DNA from: Enteractinococcus helveticum
Lineage (GTDB): Bacteria > Actinomycetota > Actinomycetes > Actinomycetales > Micrococcaceae
Direction: 5' to 3'
Length of the DNA stretch: 14,140 nucleotides
Assembly: GCF_020742345.1 (NCBI RefSeq)
Contig: NZ_DYXC01000101.1
Span: 1-14,140, forward strand
The position numbers and the translations under genes were made by a program. The notes under the pieces are model-generated. The model was not told the DNA's origin. It searched no databases and saw nothing but the letters and a program-made list of their open reading frames with translations. Positions 6,131 to 12,758 of this stretch are shown here, piece by piece (within the stretch, counting starts at the first letter, position 1; every line of letters starts with the position of its first letter).

Positions 6131-6580
6131 TCAGCTGAGGTGCTCCTCTAGTACGTCAAGCGCTTCATCCCACCCGTCATAGAAGAACTCGTCGCCAGCT
6201 TCACCATGTACTCCACGCAGTTCAAACGTCATCATGGTGCCACGTTCCATCGGTTCAAGACTTACCGTAATCACGGGCGTATCTTGTGGATCGCTTCCTG
6301 GTTCACCCCACGTCAAGACCAGACGCCGCGGTGGGTCAAGTTCGAGATAGACGCCGCCAGTAACGAAGCGCTCGCCCGTAGTATCGCTGACCATGGTGTA
6401 GCGGTAGGTCCCGCCAACACGCAGATCAACTTCGATCTCTTCACGGGGTGTCGATGTGTTGCGAGGGTGCCACCATCGGGCCATTGCATCGGGATTGGTC
6501 CACGCATGCCAGACCTCTTGCGGCGTTGCATTTAATGCGCGGGTCATGGTGAACCCCTGAGTCATATCGGTTTTAGTCAT
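6131..6580 (-). CDS. SRPBCC / AHSA1-like domain protein (paralogue 2)
   Basis: This is a 149-residue SRPBCC-superfamily protein of the AHSA1-like group. It carries ATPQEVWHAWTNPDAMARWW near residues 18-37, STPREEIEVDLRVGG, VYLELDPPRRLVLTWGEPG, ITVSLEPMERGTMMTFELRG and the terminal helix YDGWDEALDVLEEHL. I chose the ATG at 6580 because AAGGAG lies about 8 nt upstream, inside the end of the ArsR gene. The two genes overlap by 8 bp (6573-6580), so they form a translationally coupled pair. ArsR regulators paired with an SRPBCC gene are common in Actinobacteria and other soil bacteria. The ligand or client is unknown. The ArsR product may repress the pair until a compound handled by the SRPBCC protein appears, which is an inference. 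Confidence 0.91.
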   Translation of the reverse strand: MTKTDMTQGFTMTRALNATPQEVWHAWTNPDAMARWWHPRNTSTPREEIEVDLRVGGTYRYTMVSDTTGERFVTGGVYLELDPPRRLVLTWGEPGSDPQDTPVITVSLEPMERGTMMTFELRGVHGEAGDEFFYDGWDEALDVLEEHLS

Positions 6581-6905
6581 CGGTTTTCTCCTTGGTGAGG
6601 TAGTCCTCGAGGTGATCAAACCGGTCCGCCCATTCAGCACGTTGCTGCTCGATCCAAGAAGTCACCTCATCAAGTGCGTCGTCTACCAAAACACACTCGA
6701 TCCACTGTGCACGACGACGGCGTTGGATGAGACCGGCTTTCTCAAGCACGCCAAGATGCTGAGAAATAGCCGGTCGGCTCATTGGATAATGTTCCGCCAA
6801 TTGACCAACAGTCATGGGACCGTTCTGCAATCGTTGCAGAATATCCCGACGTGTCGGGTCGGCCAACGCGGCAAATGCGGAATTCAATCGACCTTCTGCT
6901 GTCAT
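6573..6905 (-). CDS. ArsR/SmtB-family winged-helix transcriptional regulator
   Basis: This is a 110-residue dimeric winged-helix repressor. FAALADPTRRDILQRLQNG (residues 11-29) is the classic ArsR opening. The helix-turn-helix spans about 31-60 (MTVGQLAEHYPMSRPAISQH, then LGVLEKAGLI), followed by the wing (RRRRAQWIECVL) and a dimerisation helix. The typical metal-binding ELCVC-type motif is absent and there is a single Cys (about residue 71), so arsenic or metal sensing is unlikely. The length is normal. The ATG at 6905 has AGAGG about 9 nt upstream. Its own promoter carries a 38-bp imperfect palindrome covering the region from the -10 to the start codon, so autorepression is very likely. It overlaps the SRPBCC gene by 8 bp and heads the minus-strand cluster. 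Confidence 0.94.
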   Translation of the reverse strand: MTAEGRLNSAFAALADPTRRDILQRLQNGPMTVGQLAEHYPMSRPAISQHLGVLEKAGLIQRRRRAQWIECVLVDDALDEVTSWIEQQRAEWADRFDHLEDYLTKEKTDD

Positions 6906-6940
6906 ATAAGTAACCTCTTACGTAAGCGGTAACTTACATG
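6903..6940. promoter_or_regulatory. Candidate operator: 38-bp imperfect palindrome at the arsR-family promoter
   Basis: The sequence is symmetrical about 6921/6922, with a perfect central CTTACGTAAG (6917-6926). Of the 19 possible pairs, 16 match; the mismatches are 6906/6937, 6912/6931 and 6916/6927. Both ends are CAT/ATG: one is the regulator's start codon and the other is part of its -10 box. Position and symmetry suit the regulator itself as the ligand, although binding is an inference. Confidence 0.75.
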
Positions 6941-6966
6941 ATACTCGCGTGTTGTGGGCCAGGCAA
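6938..6966 (-). promoter_or_regulatory. Promoter of the ArsR-family / SRPBCC operon
   Basis: On the minus strand, TTGCCT (6966-6961) and TATCAT (6943-6938) are spaced by exactly 17 nt, a good match to a housekeeping sigma70-type promoter. The expected transcript start, about 6931, lies inside the palindrome at 6903-6940 and gives a leader of about 25 nt with the ribosome site. Confidence 0.72.
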
Positions 6967-7048
6967 GGGGTGCCATCGTTGCGTACATGGCTTCCAAGTC
7001 GAGCTGTAGCGCTTGGTGCGTGCGTGGGTCAATGGTGAGATCATGCCT

Positions 7049-7077
7049 TTCGTTGGCGGCAGCGCGCGTGCTACGAT
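7049..7077 (+). promoter_or_regulatory. Possible promoter of the FAD-linked oxidase gene
   Basis: TACGAT (7072-7077) is a fair -10 box; the TTCGTT 17 nt upstream (7049-7054) is a poor -35. The expected start point falls next to the palindrome at 7086-7099. This is weak evidence on its own. Confidence 0.3.
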
Positions 7078-7085
7078 CCACGCAG

Positions 7086-7099
7086 GTGACCCGGGTCAC
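7086..7099. promoter_or_regulatory. Perfect 14-bp palindrome, candidate operator
   Basis: GTGACCCGGGTCAC is a perfect palindrome ending 33 nt upstream of the oxidase start codon. It would overlap the expected transcription start. I recognise no specific regulator for it; GntR/FadR-type repressors often control lactate/glycolate oxidase genes, but this is only suggestive. Confidence 0.45.
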
Positions 7100-7132
7100 T
7101 ATTGAGTTTTCTTGTGGGAAGGACCGAGGTTG

Positions 7133-8542
7133 GTGCAACAATCTTTCGCTAGTACAACAAAGATTCAGGAACTTATCGCCACAGTAGGCGAGGGCAAGGT
7201 CGTCACCAATCCAGCCACGGTTGATAACTATCGTCGCGATCGGGCCAATGATCCCGACGCCGGTACCCCGATAGCCGTCGTGCGAGCGACGAGTTCGGAA
7301 GACGTGCAGGCCGCCATCCGGTTCGCTGCGTCACATGCGATTCCGGTGGTGGCTCGCGGGGCAGGCTCAGGATTATCTGGTGGAAGTTCTGCCGTCGACG
7401 GCAGTATCGTCCTGTCACTGGAAAACATGCGCGATATTACGATCGACCCCATCACCAGGACGGCCGTGGTGCAGCCGGGCGCTTTTAACGCAGAGGTCAA
7501 GGCTGCCGCAGCTGAGCATGGCTTGTGGTACCCGCCCGATCCATCATCATTTGAATTTTGCTCGATCGGCGGCAACGTTGCAACGAATGCCGGCGGACTA
7601 TGTTGTGTGAAATACGGTGTAACCGCTGATTACGTATCGGGTATGAAAGTTGTGCTCGCTGACGGCAGGCAAGTCTCGCTGGGTGGCACGCAGATCAAAG
7701 ATGTTGCTGGATTGAATCTGACACAACTATTTATTGGCAGTGAAGGCACCCTGGGTGTGATAACCGAGGTCACGCTTCGGTTAGTGCCCGCCCAACGCCC
7801 ACCTACAACACTGGTCGCAACATTCTCGAGCCTCGATGAAGCTATGGACGTGATTCTCGCGGTCACATCAACGATGCGTCCATCCATGCTGGAATTTATG
7901 GACAATTACACCATTAACGCCGTCGAAGACCTCACCAGGATGGAACTAGAGCGAGATGCCGCTGCGATGTTAATCGTTCAATCCGATGAGCCGGCAGAAC
8001 TTGCAGCTCAAGAGATCCAACAGATCGAATCGATATGCCAGCAATATAATGCCACAGATGTTTTTCACACTTCGGACGCCGAAGAAGCTGAAGCAATCAT
8101 CATGGCACGACGTATGGCCATCCCCGCGGTTGAACAGAACGGCACCTTGTTGTTAGAAGATGTCGGTGTTCCCTTGCCCCAGTTGGGGGACTTGGTCCGC
8201 GGCATTGACGAGATCTCACAGTTGAGGAATGTGCCGATTGCGGTGATCGCTCATGCCGGTGATGGTAACACGCACCCGTTATTGGTCGTTGATCCCACCG
8301 ATAGTGAGCAGCAGCAACGAGCGCAACGTGCCTATGGTGACGTGATGGACCTGGCTGTACGACTGGGCGGAACGATCACCGGCGAGCACGGCGTCGGCCG
8401 ACTCAAGCAACCCTGGTTGGTGAACTCAATTGGCAAAGAAGCGCTGGAGTTGAACCACCGCATCAAAAAGGCATTTGATCCGCAGAACATTCTCAACCCC
8501 GGCGCGGTTTTTGAACCCACTGGCTTCACCACCAACGAATAG
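7133..8542 (+). CDS. FAD-linked oxidase of the GlcD / D-lactate dehydrogenase type
   Basis: The 469-residue flavoenzyme probably oxidises an alpha-hydroxy acid such as D-lactate or glycolate to the keto acid and passes electrons to a membrane or soluble acceptor. The N-terminal PCMH-type FAD domain (about residues 45-225) shows PIAVVRATSSEDVQAAI, the flavin phosphate-binding RGAGSGLSGGS at 75-85, SIGGNVATNAGG and FIGSEGTLGVITEVTLRL. The C-terminal FAD-oxidase domain has HAGDGNTH (374-381) and GEHGVG (417-422), the metal and active-site motifs of this group. The start is ambiguous: GGAAGGA (7117-7123) lies 9 nt before GTG 7133 and 6 nt before TTG 7130; TTG 7112 is upstream of that site. No GlcE/GlcF partner is adjacent, so a single-subunit enzyme is more likely. 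Substrate is unproven. Confidence 0.88.
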   Translation: MQQSFASTTKIQELIATVGEGKVVTNPATVDNYRRDRANDPDAGTPIAVVRATSSEDVQAAIRFAASHAIPVVARGAGSGLSGGSSAVDGSIVLSLENMRDITIDPITRTAVVQPGAFNAEVKAAAAEHGLWYPPDPSSFEFCSIGGNVATNAGGLCCVKYGVTADYVSGMKVVLADGRQVSLGGTQIKDVAGLNLTQLFIGSEGTLGVITEVTLRLVPAQRPPTTLVATFSSLDEAMDVILAVTSTMRPSMLEFMDNYTINAVEDLTRMELERDAAAMLIVQSDEPAELAAQEIQQIESICQQYNATDVFHTSDAEEAEAIIMARRMAIPAVEQNGTLLLEDVGVPLPQLGDLVRGIDEISQLRNVPIAVIAHAGDGNTHPLLVVDPTDSEQQQRAQRAYGDVMDLAVRLGGTITGEHGVGRLKQPWLVNSIGKEALELNHRIKKAFDPQNILNPGAVFEPTGFTTNE

Positions 8543-8592
8543 ACGAACGGGAAAACCGACATCTCCCAGGAAATACCTGTCAGCGGTCTGGC

Positions 8593-9186
8593 TTACCTGC
8601 GTTTGGGCCGGTACACACGCCCGAAGCTGGATCTTGCCCCGTCGTAGATCTCTGCAAGTTGCCAGTCATATCGCTGACCACCCGGAACATCAAAGATGCG
8701 CGTCCCATCTCCCAAAAATACCGGTGCCACAAAGACCTGAAGTTCATCGATCAGGTCATATGCAAGTGCCTGTCGTGCTATATCGGCACTAATAATTTGC
8801 AGATCTTTGTTTCCGGCTGCTTCTTTGCCGATGTGAATCGCTTCGTGAATGTCACAGTTCAGCGCAACGATGCCTGGCCCCGAATCACCCTGCTGAATGA
8901 GGCGCGGATCTGTTGCAAGCTCCTCGGGCCGATGCGTGAGAATGAACTCAATGCCTTCCCATGCGCCACCATAAGCTTCTGCGGTGAGGTCGTCGCGTTG
9001 AGCCATTTGGGCTATCGCGGCATCATAACCCCGACGCCCAGAAAGGATCGCCCCAACAGCATTGGCTAGCTGAGCGGTTAACTCGGTATCGGCGTTTTCG
9101 GCTGAGGTAAGCCAACTCATATCGTGCCCTGGGCCGCTTATAAATCCGTCGATCGAACATGTAAATCCCCAGACAACTTTGCCCAT
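8593..9186 (-). CDS. RibD C-terminal / dihydrofolate-reductase-like protein
   Basis: This is a 197-residue protein of the RibD-C/DHFR-like superfamily (YwjB-type). These are predicted NAD(P)H-dependent reductases; most stand-alone members, including this one, have no known substrate. The motifs in order are SIDGFISG at residues 11-18, GAILSGRRGYD at 45-55, EFILTHRPEE, then a C-terminal region with LIDELQVFVAPVFLGDGTRI and a closing FGRVYR strand. The length fits the family. The ATG at 9186 is preceded by GGGGAGGG with a spacing of about 7 nt. The gene converges on the FAD oxidase gene (50-bp gap, no clear hairpin) and diverges from serA. Nothing in the surroundings links it to riboflavin or folate synthesis. 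Confidence 0.88.
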   Translation of the reverse strand: MGKVVWGFTCSIDGFISGPGHDMSWLTSAENADTELTAQLANAVGAILSGRRGYDAAIAQMAQRDDLTAEAYGGAWEGIEFILTHRPEELATDPRLIQQGDSGPGIVALNCDIHEAIHIGKEAAGNKDLQIISADIARQALAYDLIDELQVFVAPVFLGDGTRIFDVPGGQRYDWQLAEIYDGARSSFGRVYRPKRR

Positions 9187-9408
9187 GCCATTGCCCTCCC
9201 CGCTGGTTGCATGACTGACAGTTCCGTAGTCAAATGCATTGAGGGCGATCGGGCAAGAGCCGTGATGGATCGACGCGCCATGTCAGTTCCGCCATCAGCA
9301 CAGAGGCCTGTGACGTCGTACAGACAGTTGTTCGACAATGGCGCAAATGCGGGCATCGGCATTGCTGATAGTTGTCGCCACGGTCGGTGAATCAAAGCTT
9401 GGACCGGG

Positions 9409-9463
9409 CGAGGTGGGGTGCTCGGTGACCAGAAGCTTCACTGAGTGTCCGAGTACCACCTCG
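9409..9463. repeat. Extended inverted repeat in the serA leader/promoter region
   Basis: CGAGGTGG (9409-9416) and CCACCTCG (9456-9463) are perfect complements. The arms continue as TGCTCGG (9419-9425) against CCGAGTA (9449-9455) with one mismatch and a 2-nt bulge. The inner segment contains GAAGCTTC. No T-run follows on either strand. Confidence 0.6.
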
Positions 9464-9502
9464 TGCAATAAAACGCCGTAAGATAGTTGCGGTGAGCCGT
9501 AT

Positions 9503-9512
9503 GTGAGCTCAC
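9503..9512. promoter_or_regulatory. Perfect palindrome upstream of serA
   Basis: GTGAGCTCAC lies 36 nt upstream of the serA start codon and about 18 nt downstream of the -10-like TAAGAT. Placement suits an operator or leader element, but the motif is short and no regulator can be named. Confidence 0.35.
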
Positions 9513-9547
9513 GACCGTGATTTCCTATTATTGAAAGTGTGTCGTAC

Positions 9548-11149
9548 GTGTCCAAACCCGTAGTGCTAATCGCAGAAGAACTCTCTCCGGCCACCATGGA
9601 TGCTCTTGGATCCGACTTCGAGATTCGCCACACCGATGGTGCTGACCGTGACCAGTTGCTCCCAGCGCTCGCTGACGCCGATGCCGTCCTCATTCGTTCG
9701 GCCACGCTCATGGACTCCGAAGCCATCGGTGCAGCCAAGAACCTCAAAGTGATCGCACGTGCCGGAGTCGGACTCGACAACGTCGATACACAATCCGCCA
9801 CCGAAGCCGGCGTCATGGTGGTCAACGCCCCAACCTCCAACATCATCTCCGCTGCCGAACTGACCTGTGGCCATATTCTCGCCGCTGCCCGAAACATTGC
9901 GCCAGCCAATGAATCCTTGAAGGCAGGTCAGTGGAAGCGCTCTGCCTATAAGGGCATCGAGCTATATGAAAAGACCCTGGGCATCATCGGCCTGGGTCGT
10001 ATTGGCTCATTGGTGGCCGAACGCATGAAGGCCTTTGATATGAACATCCTGGCCTATGATCCTTACGTCACTGCCGCCCGCGCACAAAAAATGGGTGCCC
10101 ACTTGGTCAGCCTAGACGAGCTGCTGGAAAGCTCAGACTTTATCACCATTCACATGCCACGTACCCCAGAGACCATGGGCATGATCTCGGATGAACAATT
10201 CCAAATGATGAAAGATTCGGCCTATGTCATCAACGTTGCTCGCGGCGGCCTCATTGATGAAGAAGCCCTGGGTCGCGCCCTTGATGCAGAACTGATTGCC
10301 GGTGCCGGTATCGACGTCTTCGTCAACGAGCCCGCCAAAGATCTGCCATTCTTCAAACACGACTCTGCCACCGTCACCCCACACCTGGGTGCTTCAACCG
10401 AAGAAGCCCAAGAAAAAGCCGGAGTGGCTGTCGCCAAATCAGTTCGCCTGGCATTGGCCGGTGAACTCGTCCCAGATGCCGTTAACGTTGCCGGCGGTGT
10501 TATCGACCCCTACGTTCGCCCAGGTATCCCACTGACCGAAAAACTCGGTCGCATCCTCTCGGCCGTCATGAAGGGCGTATCGGTTTCGGCCATTGAAGTC
10601 GAAGTCGCCGGCGAATTGGCCGAACGAAACGTTGATTCACTAAAACTTGCCGCACTCAAAGGGGTCTTCACCGACGTCGTCTCCGGCCACGTCTCATATG
10701 TGAACGCGCCAGTGCTAGCTGAGGGGCGCGGTATCGAGACTCGGCTGTCGACCACCACGAACTCACCGCATTACCGAAACATCATCACCGTGAAGTCGGT
10801 TGCCGCCGATGGCCAACAATTTAGCGTGACCGGCACCTTGACCGGACCAAAACAGATCGAGAAACTGGTAGGCATTAACGACTACGAATTTGAAGTCGCG
10901 ATTGCCGACCACATGTTGATTCTGGAATATCAGGACCGGCCAGGGGTTATCGGCACCATGGGTATGCAACTGGGGGATCGCAACATCAACATTGCCACCA
11001 TGGACGTCGCACTGCGCCACGACGGAGCCAAAGCTCTGGCCGTGCTGACCCTGGACTCGGCACTGCCTGCCGGTCTGATGGACCAAGTGGGCGAAGCGAT
11101 TCACGCAGCCAAAACCGCAGAGGTTGATTTGGAGGAAACCGGACGGTGA
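9548..11149 (+). CDS. serA: D-3-phosphoglycerate dehydrogenase (long ACT-containing type)
   Basis: SerA uses NAD to oxidise 3-phosphoglycerate to 3-phosphohydroxypyruvate, the committed step of serine synthesis in the cytoplasm. The nucleotide-binding motif GLGRIG is at residues 148-153. The D-hydroxyacid dehydrogenase triad is complete: R232 (VARGG), E261 (FVNEP) and H279 (TPHLGAS). An intervening regulatory domain follows the catalytic part, and from about residue 455 a C-terminal ACT domain (HMLILEYQDRPGVIGTMG) usually binds serine for feedback inhibition. At 533 residues it is the long type found in Actinobacteria. GTG 9548 gives MSKPVVLIAEELSP, the usual N-terminus, with GAAAG 10 nt upstream. 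GTG 9539 is in frame but sits on that site. The last 4 nt overlap metG. Confidence 0.96.
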   Translation: MSKPVVLIAEELSPATMDALGSDFEIRHTDGADRDQLLPALADADAVLIRSATLMDSEAIGAAKNLKVIARAGVGLDNVDTQSATEAGVMVVNAPTSNIISAAELTCGHILAAARNIAPANESLKAGQWKRSAYKGIELYEKTLGIIGLGRIGSLVAERMKAFDMNILAYDPYVTAARAQKMGAHLVSLDELLESSDFITIHMPRTPETMGMISDEQFQMMKDSAYVINVARGGLIDEEALGRALDAELIAGAGIDVFVNEPAKDLPFFKHDSATVTPHLGASTEEAQEKAGVAVAKSVRLALAGELVPDAVNVAGGVIDPYVRPGIPLTEKLGRILSAVMKGVSVSAIEVEVAGELAERNVDSLKLAALKGVFTDVVSGHVSYVNAPVLAEGRGIETRLSTTTNSPHYRNIITVKSVAADGQQFSVTGTLTGPKQIEKLVGINDYEFEVAIADHMLILEYQDRPGVIGTMGMQLGDRNINIATMDVALRHDGAKALAVLTLDSALPAGLMDQVGEAIHAAKTAEVDLEETGR

Positions 11150-12744
11150 ACACCACCTACTACCTGACAACAGCCATCGCCTATCCAAACGGCGAGCCGC
11201 ACATTGGCCACGCCTACGAATACATCGCCACCGATGTGATGGCACGATTCAAACGGCTTGACGGGTACGATGTTCGCTTCCTGACCGGAACCGACGAACA
11301 CGGTCAGAAAATGCAGCAGACCGCACAACAGCAAGGACTGGCCCCTTTGGAGCTGGCCACGCGTAACGCTGATGTGTTTCGAAAAATGGATGACGACGTC
11401 CTGGACATCTCCTACGACCGGTTCATCCGAACCACCGACGACGACCATAAAGCCTCGGCTCAAGAGGTCTGGCGTCGCATGGAAGCCAACGGGGATATCT
11501 ACCTGGATACCTATTCGGGTTGGTACTCTGTGCGCGATGAGCGCTTCTTCGCCGACGACGAGACCCACGTCAATGACGAGGGCGTGCGCATCGCCACCGA
11601 AACCGGCACCGAGGTTACCTGGACCGAAGAAGAATCCTATTTCTTCCGCCTGTCCAACTACGCCGATAAACTGCTGGCACACTACCGCGCTAATCCAGGA
11701 TTCATCGCCCCACAAACGCGTGCCAATGAAGTCATCCGCTTTGTCGAAGACGGACTGGAAGATCTGTCGATCTCACGAACCTCATTTGATTGGGGCATCC
11801 CGGTCCCGCAAGCCACCGATCCTGCGCTGAAAACCGATAAGCAACACGTCATGTACGTGTGGGTGGACGCGCTAACCAACTACATCACCGGTGCTGGCTT
11901 CCCAGATGCCGACAGCGAACTGACCCGCTACTGGCCGGCTGACCTGCACGTCATCGGTAAGGATATTTCTCGGTTCCACTGCATCTTCTGGCCGGCATTT
12001 TTGATGTCGGCCGGCCTCGAACTACCAAAGCGCGTCATGATCCACGGCTTCCTCAATAATGAGGGCGAAAAGATGTCCAAATCGCTGGGTAACGTAGTGC
12101 ACCCGGCCGGCTGGGTCGAACGCTACGGACTGGACACCGTGCGCTTCTTTTTACTGCGTGAATTCCCATTCGGTGCTGATGGTTCGTATTCACACGAGGG
12201 GGTAGTGCGTCGCAAAAACGCTGATCTGTCGAATAACCTGGGCAACTTGGCTCAGCGCAGCCTGTCAATGGTATATAAAAACGTTGACGGCCAGGTGCCA
12301 CAGCCAGGGGAGCTGACCGCTCAAGACGAAAAGATTCTGGCAGATGCCGCAGGCCTGTTAGAAACCTGGCGCACGCACTTTGAAGTCCAAGACTTCTACC
12401 GTGCCCTGGGAGCCGCATGGAAAGTCTTAGACGATACGAACAGCTACTTCGCTGAACAACAGCCCTGGGTGCTGCGCAAAACCGACGAAGCCCGGATGCA
12501 AACCGTGCTGTGGGTGACCCTAGAAGTTGTCCGTCGCATCGCCTTATTGATCCAGGCGGTCATGCCCGAATCGGCAACCAAGCTGCTCGATGCCCTAGGG
12601 ATTGAAGCTTCGGCCGATGCCGGTCGCACGAATAGCTCGGGCCAGGGACCACGATCCTATGCTGCTTGGGATGACAAGCTTGCCCCGGGCACGCCGGTCG
12701 CCAAGCCCACTCCGGTGTTCCCACGCCATGAAGAAGACGAATAA
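11146..12744 (+). CDS. metG: Methionyl-tRNA synthetase
   Basis: MetG is a class I aminoacyl-tRNA synthetase that charges tRNA-Met with methionine. The two ATP-binding signatures are present: HIGH at residues 19-22 and KMSKS at 309-313. TGTDEHGQKMQQTA, WVDALTNYITG and FHCIFWPAFLMSAG are typical of the family. In the connective-peptide region (YSGWYSVRDERFF up to TGTEVTWTEEESYFFRLS) the zinc-ligand cysteines of many MetRS are absent, consistent with the zinc-less form seen in mycobacteria. At 532 residues it lacks the C-terminal tRNA-binding EMAP-like domain of longer MetRS. The GTG start at 11146 overlaps the serA stop by 4 nt (GTGA), which indicates translational coupling. Lying between serA and leuB is unusual for this housekeeping gene. 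leuB follows after 14 nt. Confidence 0.97.
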   Translation: MNTTYYLTTAIAYPNGEPHIGHAYEYIATDVMARFKRLDGYDVRFLTGTDEHGQKMQQTAQQQGLAPLELATRNADVFRKMDDDVLDISYDRFIRTTDDDHKASAQEVWRRMEANGDIYLDTYSGWYSVRDERFFADDETHVNDEGVRIATETGTEVTWTEEESYFFRLSNYADKLLAHYRANPGFIAPQTRANEVIRFVEDGLEDLSISRTSFDWGIPVPQATDPALKTDKQHVMYVWVDALTNYITGAGFPDADSELTRYWPADLHVIGKDISRFHCIFWPAFLMSAGLELPKRVMIHGFLNNEGEKMSKSLGNVVHPAGWVERYGLDTVRFFLLREFPFGADGSYSHEGVVRRKNADLSNNLGNLAQRSLSMVYKNVDGQVPQPGELTAQDEKILADAAGLLETWRTHFEVQDFYRALGAAWKVLDDTNSYFAEQQPWVLRKTDEARMQTVLWVTLEVVRRIALLIQAVMPESATKLLDALGIEASADAGRTNSSGQGPRSYAAWDDKLAPGTPVAKPTPVFPRHEEDE

Positions 12745-12758
12745 GAAGGTAGAGCATA

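Larger units (their letters stand above)
9187..9547. other. 361-bp divergent intergenic region upstream of serA
   Basis: I see no gene in this interval; open stretches here lack ribosome sites and family resemblance. It holds an extended inverted repeat (9409-9463), a lone -10-like TAAGAT (9479-9484, no good -35) and a perfect palindrome GTGAGCTCAC (9503-9512). It must contain the promoters for both flanking genes. Confidence 0.6.

Noticed and set aside
5923..6138. Plus-strand open frame across the hairpins between the SRPBCC genes
   Set aside because: It spans two strong palindromes, has no ribosome site and no family resemblance.
9295..9909. A 204-codon open frame on the minus strand over the serA 5' end
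   Set aside because: It overlaps the conserved N-terminal part of serA, has no recognisable domain and no ribosome site; antisense shadow.
11101..11715. A 204-codon open frame on the minus strand over the start of metG
   Set aside because: It overlaps the HIGH-motif region of metG completely and shows no homology pattern.
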